A stretch of 47,000 nt of DNA from positions 1 to 47,000 of the forward strand of contig NZ_PPPT01000115.1 of the NCBI RefSeq assembly GCF_006483445.1. The letters are read 5' to 3'. This stretch comes from Bradyrhizobium guangdongense (GTDB lineage Bacteria; Pseudomonadota; Alphaproteobacteria; Rhizobiales; Xanthobacteraceae). This document shows positions 9,143-22,295 of this stretch, piece after piece. Within the stretch, counting starts at the first letter, position 1, and each line of letters starts with the position of its first letter. The notes beneath the pieces are model-generated. The model did not search any database. It saw nothing but the letters and a program-made list of their open reading frames with translations, and had not been told where the DNA came from. Made by a program: the position numbers and the translations under genes.

Positions 9143-9798
9143 TTAGTAGTCCCTGTACTAGTATTGCCACATATGTGGCCAGTGGAGCCCCCATGGGTTT
9201 GCGAGCGTCAGGCCGTTTCCTGTCGCAATGCGGCATGAATTGGGCAGTAAATCCCGTATGTGTCGTAATGAAATATCTTGTGAGACGATTCGGCTAATCA
9301 GCGAATGTTCCGTAATCTTGCACTTTAACGCATCGTTAACTGATCTTATACTTATCAATACTGTAAAGATAAGTTGTCATCTTCCCGGTTTAGAATTGGG
9401 TAAGTAATCGGCGAAGTGAAACAAAATGCCGGCGGCTCACGCCTCTGCGAGGCGTGTTCATGGCGGCTATGCGCTGAGGGCAGGAGCTAGCGCGACTTAG
9501 CCGGTCCGTCGGCGCTCACGCGGGTGAACCAAATCGTGGCGGCGGCGACACGACGCGGGGACACCGGCGTCATCAATGTCATCAACACAGGGACCGCGCG
9601 CCGCAGCCTTTAATCTGGCGTCATGTTGCACCTGCGCGCCTGCTATGATAGCAAAGCCGCGATTTTAACGAGCCCGGCACGTCCTGTGCCGGTCGGAAAT
9701 CGAAGTCCCGCTTGAATTCCAAGGGCTTGGATCGCTTGGCGCCGCTTCCGTGGCGACGGTTTTTCCCTTGCGAATTTGACAGCTAAAAGAGCGCGTCT
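9143..9798. other. Long intergenic region upstream of atp operon
   Basis: 656 bases without a convincing gene. About 9290-9420 is visibly AT-rich compared with its surroundings. Seen within it: a perfect 14-base palindrome gccacatatgtggc (9165-9178) 23 bases before the RlpA-like start; an acttatc/gataagt hairpin (9350-9374); and a GC hairpin cacgcctc/gaggcgtg (9438-9456). A TATGAT at 9644-9649 could be a -10 element for atpH, but no good -35 sits at the right distance. The region may hold the atp promoter and possibly an unannotated small RNA. Confidence 0.5.
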
Positions 9799-11888
<2,090 letters not shown>

Positions 11889-11896
11889 CAGACAGC

Positions 11897-11982
11897 CGTC
11901 ATGGCCGGGCTTGTCCCGGCCATCCACGTTCTACGGCGTGGAGACGAAGACGTGGATGCCCGGCACAAGGCCGGGCATGACG
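11897..11982. repeat. Palindromic repeat inside the atp operon
   Basis: Inverted repeat whose arms cgtcatggccggg (from 11897) and cccggcatgacg-like sequence (to 11982) enclose catccacgt and acgtggatg. It lies entirely between atpA and atpG. The same sequence family recurs at 15066-15188, and a half copy (gtggccgggcttgtcccgg) is at 33330. In RNA it would form a long hairpin between two cistrons, with possible effects on differential stability or expression. Confidence 0.85.
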
Positions 11983-12034
11983 AACGGAAAGGCTAGCGAT
12001 CAAGTCGCAGACTGATCGTCGGGGTGAACGAAGA

Positions 12035-14399
<2,365 letters not shown>

Positions 14400-14402
14400 G
14401 AC

Positions 14403-14477
14403 GCGAATGGCGAATTGGGAGTAGCGATCAGGTTGCTACTCCTTCTCGCCATCAGCCGTTTGCTACTCGCTATTCGC
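14403..14477 (+). repeat. Nested hairpin in the atpD-atpC gap
   Basis: Outer arms gcgaatggcga (14403-14413) and tcgctattcgc (14467-14477) pair with one mismatch. Inside, ggagtagc (14418-14425) and gctactcc (14435-14442) form a perfect 8-base stem with a 9-base loop, and tgctact recurs at 14461. The structure ends ten bases before the atpC start. It could modulate atpC translation or mRNA decay; it has no run of T, so it is not a standard terminator. Confidence 0.6.
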
Positions 14478-14487
14478 AAGGTTCATC

Positions 14488-14895
14488 ATGGCCACCTTCC
14501 ACTTCGATCTCGTCTCTCCTGAAAAGCTCGCCTTCTCCGGCGAGGTCGATCAGGTCGACATTCCCGGTTTCGAAGGTGATTTCGGCGTGCTGGCGGGCCA
14601 CGCGCCCGTCGTGGCCGCGATACGGCCCGGCATTCTGACCATCATCACCGGCGGCCAGAAGCAGAAGGTCATCGTGCTCGGTGGCCTGGCCGAGGTTTCC
14701 GACAATCGCCTGACGGTGCTGGCCGACGTCGCCACTTCCCTCGACGAGCTCGATCGTGCGCAGTTCGCCGAAACGATCGCGGAGATGGAAGAGAAGCTCA
14801 AGCAGAAGGAAGGCGACGAGCTCGATCTCGCGATCACCCGCCTCGACCACTACAAGAGCATCCAGCAGCAGCTCTCGTCGACGGCGATGCACTGA
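14488..14895 (+). CDS. atpC: F1F0 ATP synthase subunit epsilon
   Basis: Rotor subunit that couples gamma to the c-ring and can inhibit ATP hydrolysis. The 135-residue protein has the N-terminal beta-sandwich ([29 protein letters not shown] is the hallmark start, with [12 protein letters not shown] next) and a C-terminal helical hairpin rich in Glu and Lys. AAGG lies about eight bases upstream of the ATG. It is the last gene of the operon. The 323-base gap that follows contains a repeat at 15066-15188 and nothing else recognisable. Confidence 0.96.
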   Translation: MATFHFDLVSPEKLAFSGEVDQVDIPGFEGDFGVLAGHAPVVAAIRPGILTIITGGQKQKVIVLGGLAEVSDNRLTVLADVATSLDELDRAQFAETIAEMEEKLKQKEGDELDLAITRLDHYKSIQQQLSSTAMH

Positions 14896-15065
14896 TCCGG
14901 CAATCGCCGCTCAAACAAAGAATGACGGTTCAAATCGGCGCTCGTCACGATGGTGGCGGGCGCCGAAACCTTATTGCACGCCGCTGCCGTTAGCGGCATT
15001 CTGCCGCGGAACACCGGGGCGATTGCATATGACCCTAGCGCAATTAAGCGCAGAGGCCTCCACGT

Positions 15066-15188
15066 CGTCATGGCCGGGCATAGCCGTCCGAAGGACGGCG
15101 TCGCTTCCGCTCGCCTATGTCCCGGCCATCCACGATCTTTCTTGCGGCACCAAGAACGTGGATGCCCGGGACAAGCCCGGGCATGACG
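15066..15188. repeat. Palindromic repeat, same family as in the atp operon
   Basis: Arms cgtcatggccgggc (from 15066) and gcccgggcatgacg (to 15188), with inner catccacg and cgtggatg, match the 11897-11982 copy. This copy carries additional internal sequence (about 15080-15115) including ccgtccgaaggacgg. It lies between atpC and the cyclase gene. Confidence 0.85.
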
Positions 15189-15218
15189 AGTTCGTGGCAT
15201 GACCGGGGCCGGTAGAGC

Positions 15219-16895
15219 ATGAAACGCAAGATCGCAGCGATTTTCGCAGCCGATATTGCCGGTTACTCCCGACTGGTCGCGGAAGACGAAGAGGAGACGC
15301 TGCGGCGCCTGGCCTCCTATCGCTCCGTCGTCGACGATTTCATCGCAAAGGCCGGCGGGCGCATCTTCAACACGGCCGGCGATGCCGTGCTCGCGGAATT
15401 CCCGAGCGCCGTCGATGCCGTGCGCTGCGCGATCGACATCCAGGAATCCCTGCGAACCCGCAACATGGCCTATCCGCCGAGCCGGCAGATGTCGTTTCGC
15501 ATCGGCATCACCATCGGCGACGTGGTCGAGCGCGACGGCGACCTGTTGGGCGACGGCGTCAACATCGCGGCGCGACTGGAGGGCCTTGCCGAAGTCGGCG
15601 GCATCTGCGTCTCGCGCGCGGTGCACGAGCAGGTCGCCAACAAGCTGTCGGTGCAGTTCGCCGATATCGGCGCGCAGGAGGTCAAGAACATCCCGACTCC
15701 GGTGCACGCCTACATGGTGGCGATGCGCCGCGAGGACGGCACCTATGCGACGCCACAGGTGAAGAAGGCGGGCGCCAAGGTGGCGGCGGCCCCGGTGTGG
15801 ATGTGGCCGCTGGTGGTCGCCGTCGTGTCGCTCGTCGGCATCGGCGTCACCGGCTTCCTCTACAATAAGAAGCTGAAGCAGACCGAAACCGCAGTCGTGA
15901 CGCCGAGCGTGTCGCCAAATGCTGTGGCGAGCGCGACCCCAACGGCGGCGGCCGTGACCCCGAGCCCGACGCCGACCCAGATGGCAAAGGCGCCGATGGC
16001 ACCGATGACGCCGCCCATGGCCAACGCCGCGATGGCTCCGACACCGATGCCGTCGCCCTCCGTCTCGCCGATGACCGGAAAGCTTCTCGCCGACAGCGTC
16101 CCCTTCGTCAGCGACCGCGTCCGTGGCTATCTCAGCACTGAATATGCGCGGGGCGCCGATTACAAGGCGTTCGCCTTGAACATCGCCGGCATCACCGGTT
16201 CGGCGTTCAACCAGCCCGACGAAGACGCGGCGCGAAACGCCGCCCTCGAACAGTGCCAGAAGCGCGCCGAGGCCGCGCAAAATCAGCGTCGCTGCGAGGT
16301 CTACGCGGTCGGCAACAATTTGGTCTATGCACACGGCAAGCCGCCGATGCCGCCGCAGCCCTTCATGCGGCACGACGCAATGACCGAGCGTGCGTTCGTA
16401 TCCAAGGACGTACCGCTGATACGCGATCAAGGTAAGCAACGGCTTGAGACCATGTTCGTCCCGGCGGCCAGATCGCGGGCGCTCGCGCTTGGCCCCGGTC
16501 AATACTTCATGAACAGCGGCTCACCATCGCCTGAAGAGGCGATGCGTCGCGCGCTGGAGTCGTGCGGTGCGATCGCCGGCGGTCCCTGCCTGATCATTGC
16601 GGTCGACGAGAATTTCGTCGTGCCGATTCCGAGCCTGTTCAAAGTCACCGGCCTCTTTCATGCCGCCAACAATCCCACGATCGTGGCTGACGCCCGCGAC
16701 GACGTCGTGCGCCGGCTCGGCGAGAGCCTCGGCTGGAATGCCGTGGCGGTCGGCACAGCGGGGCGTCCAGGCCTCGGCCTCAAGGCCGCCGACGAGCAGA
16801 CCGCCGTCAACGGCGCGCTCGGCGAATGCGCCAAGAAGGACAGCGACTGCCACGTCATCGCGATCGGCCCGTTTACGGTGGGGCCGAACAATTAG
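15219..16895 (+). CDS. Class III adenylate/guanylate cyclase with triplicated C-terminal Cys-pair repeat
   Basis: The N-terminal cyclase homology domain (about 1-170) has metal-binding Asp in FAADIAGYSR (D12) and NTAGDAVLAEF (D55) and transition-state residues in GVNIAARLEG (N115, R119), so it looks active. A membrane segment follows at about 193-214, then a Pro/Thr/Met-rich linker to about 288. The remainder contains three related units of about 75 residues (near 293-370, 397-468 and 486-556). Each has a leading VPF/VPL/NPTIV-type strand, a KAFAL/RALAL/NAVAV motif, then A-x3-AL-x2-C and a second Cys 7-12 residues later (C346/C359, C449/C457, C537/C544) before an AV or AI strand. With one membrane helix, these units probably lie in the periplasm with disulfides. 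Which nucleotide is cyclised is unknown. Confidence 0.9.
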   Translation: MKRKIAAIFAADIAGYSRLVAEDEEETLRRLASYRSVVDDFIAKAGGRIFNTAGDAVLAEFPSAVDAVRCAIDIQESLRTRNMAYPPSRQMSFRIGITIGDVVERDGDLLGDGVNIAARLEGLAEVGGICVSRAVHEQVANKLSVQFADIGAQEVKNIPTPVHAYMVAMRREDGTYATPQVKKAGAKVAAAPVWMWPLVVAVVSLVGIGVTGFLYNKKLKQTETAVVTPSVSPNAVASATPTAAAVTPSPTPTQMAKAPMAPMTPPMANAAMAPTPMPSPSVSPMTGKLLADSVPFVSDRVRGYLSTEYARGADYKAFALNIAGITGSAFNQPDEDAARNAALEQCQKRAEAAQNQRRCEVYAVGNNLVYAHGKPPMPPQPFMRHDAMTERAFVSKDVPLIRDQGKQRLETMFVPAARSRALALGPGQYFMNSGSPSPEEAMRRALESCGAIAGGPCLIIAVDENFVVPIPSLFKVTGLFHAANNPTIVADARDDVVRRLGESLGWNAVAVGTAGRPGLGLKAADEQTAVNGALGECAKKDSDCHVIAIGPFTVGPNN

Positions 16896-16904
16896 GCGGA
16901 CCCG

Positions 16905-17405
16905 TCAGCTTCCGAGATGCGCAAACTGCTCGGCCACCGTGCGATAAACGTCGCGGCGGAACGGCACCACGAGGTCGGCGACCCGGTCGAGGCGCTCCCA
17001 GCGCCAGGCATCGAACTCCGCGGGCTGGCCGTTGCGCGGCGTCAGCGGATCGATCTCGCTGTCGTCGCCCGTGAAGCGCAGCGCGAACCATTTTTGCCGC
17101 TGGCCGCGAAATCTTGCCAGCCGATGCGTCTGCGGGCCGTCATAGGGCGGAAACTCGTAGGTGAGCCAGTCGGTCTCGCCGAGATAGTCGGCGCTTCTGA
17201 CGTTGGTCTCCTCCCATAGCTCGCGCATCGCGGCGTCGCGCAAATTCTCGCCCTCGTCGACCCCGCCTTGCGGCATCTGCCAGTCCAGTCCCGGCAAAAT
17301 GATCTCGGGACCATCGCCCTTGAAGCGATGCCCGATCAGCACGCGGCCATCGGTATTGAACAGCGCGATCCCGACATTCGGGCGGTAGGGTTTTGTTTCA
17401 GTCAC
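16905..17405 (-). CDS. RNA pyrophosphohydrolase (RppH-type Nudix), copy 1
   Basis: Nudix hydrolase of 166 residues in the RppH family, which removes pyrophosphate from 5' triphosphate RNA to start decay. The Nudix box spans about 47-69 (GGVDEGEN ... RELWEETNV) and has all catalytic Glu. RppH hallmarks WQMPQGG, WLTYEFP, RGQRQKWFALRF and EFDAWRWE are present. It lies 208 bases after a second RppH-like gene on the same strand; the two share most motifs. It is convergent with the cyclase gene, with 9 bases between stops. Confidence 0.9.
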   Translation of the reverse strand: MTETKPYRPNVGIALFNTDGRVLIGHRFKGDGPEIILPGLDWQMPQGGVDEGENLRDAAMRELWEETNVRSADYLGETDWLTYEFPPYDGPQTHRLARFRGQRQKWFALRFTGDDSEIDPLTPRNGQPAEFDAWRWERLDRVADLVVPFRRDVYRTVAEQFAHLGS

Positions 17406-17415
17406 TTGCTTCCTT

Positions 17416-17569
17416 CGTCATTCCGGGGCGATACGGAGCATCGAGCCCGGAATCCATAAACACAGGCGGTCATCGGATGAAAGCTCGTGGTCGATGTCTC
17501 CCGACCAACTTCTCCCTGGGGTTATGGATCCCCGCCCCCGTGCGCAATTACGCACTAGGCGGGGATGAC
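17416..17569. repeat. Chimeric palindromic repeat between the two rppH-like genes
   Basis: The left half (cgtcattccggggcg from 17416, gagcccggaatccat) matches the repeat at 8426. The right half is different: ttatggatccccgcc ... ggcggggatgac, with an inner gtgcg/cgcac stem. It therefore looks like a fusion or divergence of two palindrome types. Confidence 0.7.
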
Positions 17570-17613
17570 AGCGGAGTGCTTGGCAGCGGCGGAGCGTGGC
17601 AGCCGCGCCCCGC

Positions 17614-18120
17614 TCACCCCTCCGACAGCGCAGCAAACTCCTGCACCACGCGCTCATAGACCGGCCGCTTGAACGGGATGATCAGCCCGGTCAGGTTCTT
17701 CATCGGCTCCCAGCGCCAGGTGACGAATTCGGCCTTGTGGCCGCCACCGCCGGGATTTGCGACGTTGATCTCGCTGTCCTTGCCGGTGAAGCGCACCGCG
17801 TACCACTTTTGGCGCTGGCCGCGATAGCGGCCCTTCCAGGCGCGGCCCGCGACGGTGCGGGGGATGTCGTAGGTGAGCCAGTCCGGCACCTCGCCGATGC
17901 GCTCGACCGACTTCACGCTGGTTTCTTCGTAGAGCTCGCGCTTGGCGGCTTCCCAGGTGTCTTCGCCGGGGTCGACGCCGCCTTGCGGCATCTGCCAGAC
18001 ATGAGTGTCGTCGACATGCTCGATGCCGCCGGCGCGGCGGCCGATGAACACCAGCCCGTCCTTGTTGATCAACATCACGCCGACGCAGGTCCGGTAGGGC
18101 AGATCCTCGTAACGCGCCAT
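17614..18120 (-). CDS. rppH: RNA pyrophosphohydrolase (RppH-type Nudix), copy 2
   Basis: 168-residue Nudix hydrolase with the box at about 47-69 (GGVDPGED ... RELYEETSV), [26 protein letters not shown] and EFVTWRWE. The motif spacing is nearly identical to copy 1, so one arose by duplication. I assign the symbol here because this copy directly follows yibQ and ctpA in the conserved cluster; which copy is the main RNA enzyme cannot be told from sequence. The start at 18120 ([10 protein letters not shown]) fits family N termini; an in-frame upstream codon at 18159 would add 13 residues with no support. Confidence 0.88.
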   Translation of the reverse strand: MARYEDLPYRTCVGVMLINKDGLVFIGRRAGGIEHVDDTHVWQMPQGGVDPGEDTWEAAKRELYEETSVKSVERIGEVPDWLTYDIPRTVAGRAWKGRYRGQRQKWYAVRFTGKDSEINVANPGGGGHKAEFVTWRWEPMKNLTGLIIPFKRPVYERVVQEFAALSEG

Positions 18121-18196
18121 GCCGCCAAACCTCTCGCGTCTGTCCTGGCCGGGCCTCATCGGCCCACCAGGACCTGTGCCGTACCAATCCGTTGAT

Positions 18197-19414
18197 CTAG
18201 CTGGATTTTGATTTCAGCATCGCCGTTGTCAATGGCACCAGCAGGACGCCGCGGCCCTCCAACCCCCTGATCCAGACGCCGATCCGGTCGATCGAGACCG
18301 GCAGCGCCGACGCCGTGCCGATGGCAACGCCGCGCTCGCGGGCGATCGATTCGAGCTTGGTCAGCGCGCGGTCGACCTCATTGGCCGTCGGCACCGCGTC
18401 GATGGCGATATCGCCCTTGCCGAACGGCATGGCCTGGCTGGAGGCGATCTGGCCGGCGACGCTGCGCGGCGAGGAGCCGTCGTCGAACAGGCCGAGCCCG
18501 CGCTTGTTGGCCTCGCGGATGATCGGGGCCATCGCGGCTTCCGTGGCGATGAAGCGCGCGCCCATGAAGTTGGCGATGCCGGCATAGCCCTGCATCCTGC
18601 TGAGGTGCCATTGCAGCCGGTCCAGGTTCTGGTCCGCGGTCAGCGACGTCAGCAGGGTCTGCGGCCCCGGATCGTTGTCCGGGAAGTCGTAGGGCTCCAT
18701 CGGGAGCTGCAAAAAGACCTCGTGGCGCTGCGCGCGGGCCCGCTCGGCGAGCTTTGCGGGATCGGCGCCATAGGGCGTGAAGGCCAGCGTGATCGCGCCG
18801 GGCAGCTTCATGATCGCGTCGGTGGTCTTGGCCGCGCCGACGCCGAGGCCGCCGATCATGATCGCGACCACGGGCATCTTGGCGGCCTTGGCGCGATCGG
18901 CTTCGGCGGCGTAGGTGGTGAACGGCTTCATGTCGGCCGCCGCCACCGGGATCATGCCGTAGCGCCCCTTTTCCAGCAGCCGCTGGTCGACGCCGGTCAT
19001 GGCGGCGGTGGACGGCGCGGCGGCGGGGTCGCCGGGCTTGTCGCTCGCTTCGCCGCCGGCACCGATCACGACGTCATGACGGGTGCCGCTGGAGCCGTCG
19101 ATGATGGTGACGGTCTTCTGCTCACCGGGTGCGGCCTGCTTTGGCACAGCCTTGGTCTCGTGACCGCCGGCCGCGGGCGCCATGGCGGCCTTCTCATCGG
19201 CGGGGGCCTTGGCTTCGCGGATCGCGACCCTCGTGATCGGTTCGCCGCCAAGCGGGTCCTTGTTGAAGATGGCGAAGCCGCCGAAGGCGACCAGGAACAG
19301 GCCGAGCAGCACGGCGAGGGCCTGCATGAACGTGAACGGCAGCCGCAGTCGCCGTTTCCGGCGCGGCTTGTCCTGTCCGAGCGGGGTGCTCAGATCATCG
19401 GCCGTTTCTGTCAT
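18197..19414 (-). CDS. Divergent polysaccharide deacetylase family protein (YibQ-like)
   Basis: 405 residues: a basic N terminus ([10 protein letters not shown]), one membrane anchor at about 30-50, a low-complexity Ala/Pro/Lys linker, and a YibQ-type divergent polysaccharide deacetylase domain from about 175 to the end ([47 protein letters not shown]). It is placed after the EnvC-like and CtpA genes. In E. coli yibQ also follows envC, so a role in envelope or septal peptidoglycan maintenance is plausible. The enzymatic activity of the family is not established as far as I know. Confidence 0.88.
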   Translation of the reverse strand: MTETADDLSTPLGQDKPRRKRRLRLPFTFMQALAVLLGLFLVAFGGFAIFNKDPLGGEPITRVAIREAKAPADEKAAMAPAAGGHETKAVPKQAAPGEQKTVTIIDGSSGTRHDVVIGAGGEASDKPGDPAAAPSTAAMTGVDQRLLEKGRYGMIPVAAADMKPFTTYAAEADRAKAAKMPVVAIMIGGLGVGAAKTTDAIMKLPGAITLAFTPYGADPAKLAERARAQRHEVFLQLPMEPYDFPDNDPGPQTLLTSLTADQNLDRLQWHLSRMQGYAGIANFMGARFIATEAAMAPIIREANKRGLGLFDDGSSPRSVAGQIASSQAMPFGKGDIAIDAVPTANEVDRALTKLESIARERGVAIGTASALPVSIDRIGVWIRGLEGRGVLLVPLTTAMLKSKSS

Positions 19415-19513
19415 GCGCGATCCCGAATCACTCGCGCGACGATACCACGGCGCGGTTGGGCCACGGCAGGCCGGGAGAGGCCGGGGCCCCGCGAAGCAGT
19501 GGGAACTTCAAGC

Positions 19514-19542
19514 AAAAAGGGCGGCTCCAGGAGCCGCCCTTT
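19514..19542 (-). terminator. Rho-independent terminator after ctpA
   Basis: Perfect stem agggcggctc (19518-19527) and gagccgccct (19531-19540) with a 3-base loop. On the minus strand it is followed by TTTTTGCTTG. It lies between the ctpA stop and the yibQ start, so yibQ probably has its own promoter or depends on read-through. Confidence 0.88.
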
Positions 19543-19586
19543 GCGATTGGTTCGTATGAGGCCGATGGGCCGTTTAGTTCGCCGCC

Positions 19587-20942
19587 TTAGTTGGCAGCCT
19601 TGGGCTTGTCCGCAGCAGCCTTGTCGCCGCCAGGCGCGGGTGCAGCCGATGCGCTGTTCTTGATGCCGTGGAGCAGGTCGGCGGCGAGCTTGAGCGCCTT
19701 GTCGTCCTTGGCGTCCGGCGGGACGTAGGACTGCGATCCCGTCTTCTCGTCGCCGTCGTTCTTCAGATGGCCGCGCAGCGAAGCTTCGCCCTTGGTGTCG
19801 GTGCGGGCCTTCAGCTCGTCCGGCACGTCCTGCAGCACTTCGATGTCGGGCACGATGCCCTTGGCCTGGATCGACTTGCCCGACGGCGTGTAATAGCGCG
19901 CGGTGGTGAGGCGCAGCGCGCCGTTGCCCGAGCCGAGCGGAATGATGGTCTGCACCGAGCCCTTGCCGAAGGAGCGCGTGCCGACGATGGTCGCACGCTT
20001 GTGGTCCTGCAGCGCGCCGGCGACGATCTCCGAGGCCGAGGCCGAGCCGCCATTGACGAGCACCATGACCGGCTTGCCCTTGGTGAGGTCGCCCGCATGC
20101 GCGGAGCGGCGCTGGGTCTCCTCGGCATTGCGGCCGCGGGTCGAGACGATCTCGCCGCGCTCCAGGAACGAGTCGGAGACGGTGACCGCTTCCTCCAAGA
20201 GACCGCCCGGATTGTTGCGGAGGTCGATGATGTAGCCCTTCAGCTTGTCGCCGATCTGGTTCGAGAGGTTGGCGACCTCGCGCTTCAGGCCTTCGGTGGT
20301 CTGCTCGTTGAAGGTGGTGATGCGGATATAGGCGATGTCGTCCTGCTCGACGCGCGCGCGCACCGAGCGTACCCGGATGTTGTCGCGCACCAGCGTGACG
20401 TCGAGCGGATTGTCCTGGCCCTTGCGGATGATCTTGAGCCGGATTTTGGTGTTGACGGGGCCGCGCATCTTCTCGACCGCCTGGTTCAGGGTCAGGCCCT
20501 GCACCGCTTCGTCGTCGAGATTGGTGATGATGTCGTTGGCCATGATGCCGGCGCGCGAAGCCGGCGTGTCGTCGATCGGCGAGACCACCTTGATCAGGCC
20601 GTCCTCCATGGTGACCTCGATGCCGAGGCCGCCGAACTCGCCGCGGGTCTGCACCTGCATGTCACGGAAGCTCTTCGCGTCCATGTAGCTGGAATGCGGA
20701 TCGAGGCCGGTAAGCATGCCGCTGATGGCCGACTCGATCAGCTTGGTGTCATCGGGCTTCTCGACATAGTCCGAGCGCACGCGCTCGAAGACGTCGCCGA
20801 ACAGATTGAGCTGGCGATAGGTGTCCGCGGTGGCGGCCCGCGCGCTCGAGCCCATGAACACCGCGCGCGGCTGGGTCACGAACAGCGTCAGCGCTGCACC
20901 GGTGGCCGCGCTGAGGAGGATAACTGAAGTCTTGCGCATCAT
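19587..20942 (-). CDS. ctpA: S41 family C-terminal processing peptidase
   Basis: Periplasmic or membrane-anchored serine protease with a Ser/Lys dyad that processes C termini of envelope proteins; in Alphaproteobacteria CtpA also acts on peptidoglycan hydrolase control. The 451-residue protein has an N-terminal hydrophobic anchor (about 5-22), a PDZ domain (about 100-185, with GGLGIEV), and the S41 core with S302 in NGGSASASEI and K327 in SFGKGSVQ. The C-terminal tail is Ala/Lys/Pro-rich. Its start overlaps the EnvC-like stop by four bases (ATGA), so the two are translationally coupled and likely cooperate. Confidence 0.95.
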   Translation of the reverse strand: MMRKTSVILLSAATGAALTLFVTQPRAVFMGSSARAATADTYRQLNLFGDVFERVRSDYVEKPDDTKLIESAISGMLTGLDPHSSYMDAKSFRDMQVQTRGEFGGLGIEVTMEDGLIKVVSPIDDTPASRAGIMANDIITNLDDEAVQGLTLNQAVEKMRGPVNTKIRLKIIRKGQDNPLDVTLVRDNIRVRSVRARVEQDDIAYIRITTFNEQTTEGLKREVANLSNQIGDKLKGYIIDLRNNPGGLLEEAVTVSDSFLERGEIVSTRGRNAEETQRRSAHAGDLTKGKPVMVLVNGGSASASEIVAGALQDHKRATIVGTRSFGKGSVQTIIPLGSGNGALRLTTARYYTPSGKSIQAKGIVPDIEVLQDVPDELKARTDTKGEASLRGHLKNDGDEKTGSQSYVPPDAKDDKALKLAADLLHGIKNSASAAPAPGGDKAAADKPKAAN

Positions 20943-22264
20943 CCGCGAACCTTCTCGCCTTCATTTGCGGCCCACCATGGGCCTGGATCGATTGGAGTGC
21001 CGTCTTTGCGGAACTCGACATAGAGCACAGGTTGACTCGCGTTGGTGGCGAGAATGGAAGCGACTTGCGACGTCGACCCCATCACCGCGACCGGCTCCCC
21101 CGTGAGCACAAACTGTCCGATGTTTACCGAAATGCGCTCCATCCCGGCGATCAGGACATGATACCCGCCCCCGGCATTGAGGATCAAGAGTTGTCCATAG
21201 CTGCGGAAGGGCCCTGAATAGACCACCCACCCGTCACACGGCGTTGTGACCTGGGAGCCCGGCCGGGTTGCCAAAGAAATGCCTTTTTGTACGCCGCCCG
21301 AGCCGTCGGAACCGCCAAAATCCCTGATTTTGTTACCGTTGACGGGCAGAGGCAGCAGGCCTTTGGCCGAGGCGAAGGCGATCGCCGGGCTGGTCCGGGA
21401 CCGGTCCTTGAACGCGGCCGCGGTCGGCTTGCCACCGGCGGTTGCGGCGGCGCGATTCGCGGCCTCCTTGGCAGCTTCCGCCGCCTTGGCGGCGCTCTTG
21501 ATGTCCTGCTCCATCTTGCCGATCAGGCCCTGGAGGTCGCCGACCTGTTTCGACAGCGCGATGGCGCGCGCGCTCTCGGCGTCGAGATCCTTTTCCCGCG
21601 CCGATTGCTGGCGCTGCCGCTCCTCGACGAGCGCTGCGAGGCGGGTCTGGTCGTTGCGAATCTTGTCGCGGTCGGCGGCGAGCTGATCGCGTTCGGCACC
21701 GATATTCTTGCGGAGCGCCACGAGCTCGCCGAGCTCGCTTGCGATCTTCTCGGCGCGGCCGCGCAGTTCCGGCACCACGGCACCGAGCAGCATCGCCGTG
21801 CGCAGCGATTGCAGCGCGTCCTCGGGGCGCACCAAAAGTGCCGGCGGCGTGCGCCGTCCGGCGCGCTGAAGTGCGGCCAGCACCTCGACGATGTCGGCAC
21901 GCCGCGAATCGAGCGAGTTGCGCATCTGCTGTTCGCGGCCGTTCAGCGCGGTCAGACGCGCCTCGGCCTCGCCGATCTTGGTTTCGACGGTCCGCACATT
22001 GGCGGCGGTGTCGATCAATTGCTGATTGAGCTGGGTGCGGTCCTGGCCGAGCGTCGTGATCTCGGATTTCAGCTTGGCCTGCGCCTCTTCGGCGCTCTTT
22101 TGTTTCGCACGCGCCGCCTCGAGCTCCTGCTCGCGCTGCTTGATCGCCTCGGGAGATACGGCTGCGGTCTGCGGCGCAGGCGCCGCCGTCTGCGCTTGCG
22201 CGAGACTTGCGCCTGCGAGGCTTGTGCCTGCGATCAGCAGCAGATTGAGGAACGGCGCGCGCAT
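20939..22264 (-). CDS. EnvC-like murein hydrolase activator (degenerate M23/LytM protein)
   Basis: 441 residues: signal peptide (about 1-24, ending SLAQAQ), a long coiled coil at about 40-280, and a C-terminal LytM/M23 fold at about 305-435. The metal ligands of active M23 enzymes appear to be lost: the usual HxGxD segment reads QKGISLAT and the usual HxH segment reads LYVEFRKDG. This matches EnvC, which activates amidases at the division site without cleaving peptidoglycan. The ATG at 22264 begins a proper signal peptide; the frame stays open upstream into rlmH but that part is a shadow. It is 31 bases after rlmH and overlaps ctpA. Confidence 0.9.
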   Translation of the reverse strand: MRAPFLNLLLIAGTSLAGASLAQAQTAAPAPQTAAVSPEAIKQREQELEAARAKQKSAEEAQAKLKSEITTLGQDRTQLNQQLIDTAANVRTVETKIGEAEARLTALNGREQQMRNSLDSRRADIVEVLAALQRAGRRTPPALLVRPEDALQSLRTAMLLGAVVPELRGRAEKIASELGELVALRKNIGAERDQLAADRDKIRNDQTRLAALVEERQRQQSAREKDLDAESARAIALSKQVGDLQGLIGKMEQDIKSAAKAAEAAKEAANRAAATAGGKPTAAAFKDRSRTSPAIAFASAKGLLPLPVNGNKIRDFGGSDGSGGVQKGISLATRPGSQVTTPCDGWVVYSGPFRSYGQLLILNAGGGYHVLIAGMERISVNIGQFVLTGEPVAVMGSTSQVASILATNASQPVLYVEFRKDGTPIDPGPWWAANEGEKVRG

Positions 22265-22295
22265 CTCGTCGGCAAAGGTGCTCGTTGTGCGCGCA

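Noticed and set aside
9644..9649. TATGAT as the -10 of a defined atp promoter
   Set aside because: The nearest TTGCAC is only 12 bases away and no good -35 is at 16-18 bases, so it is mentioned only as a possibility.
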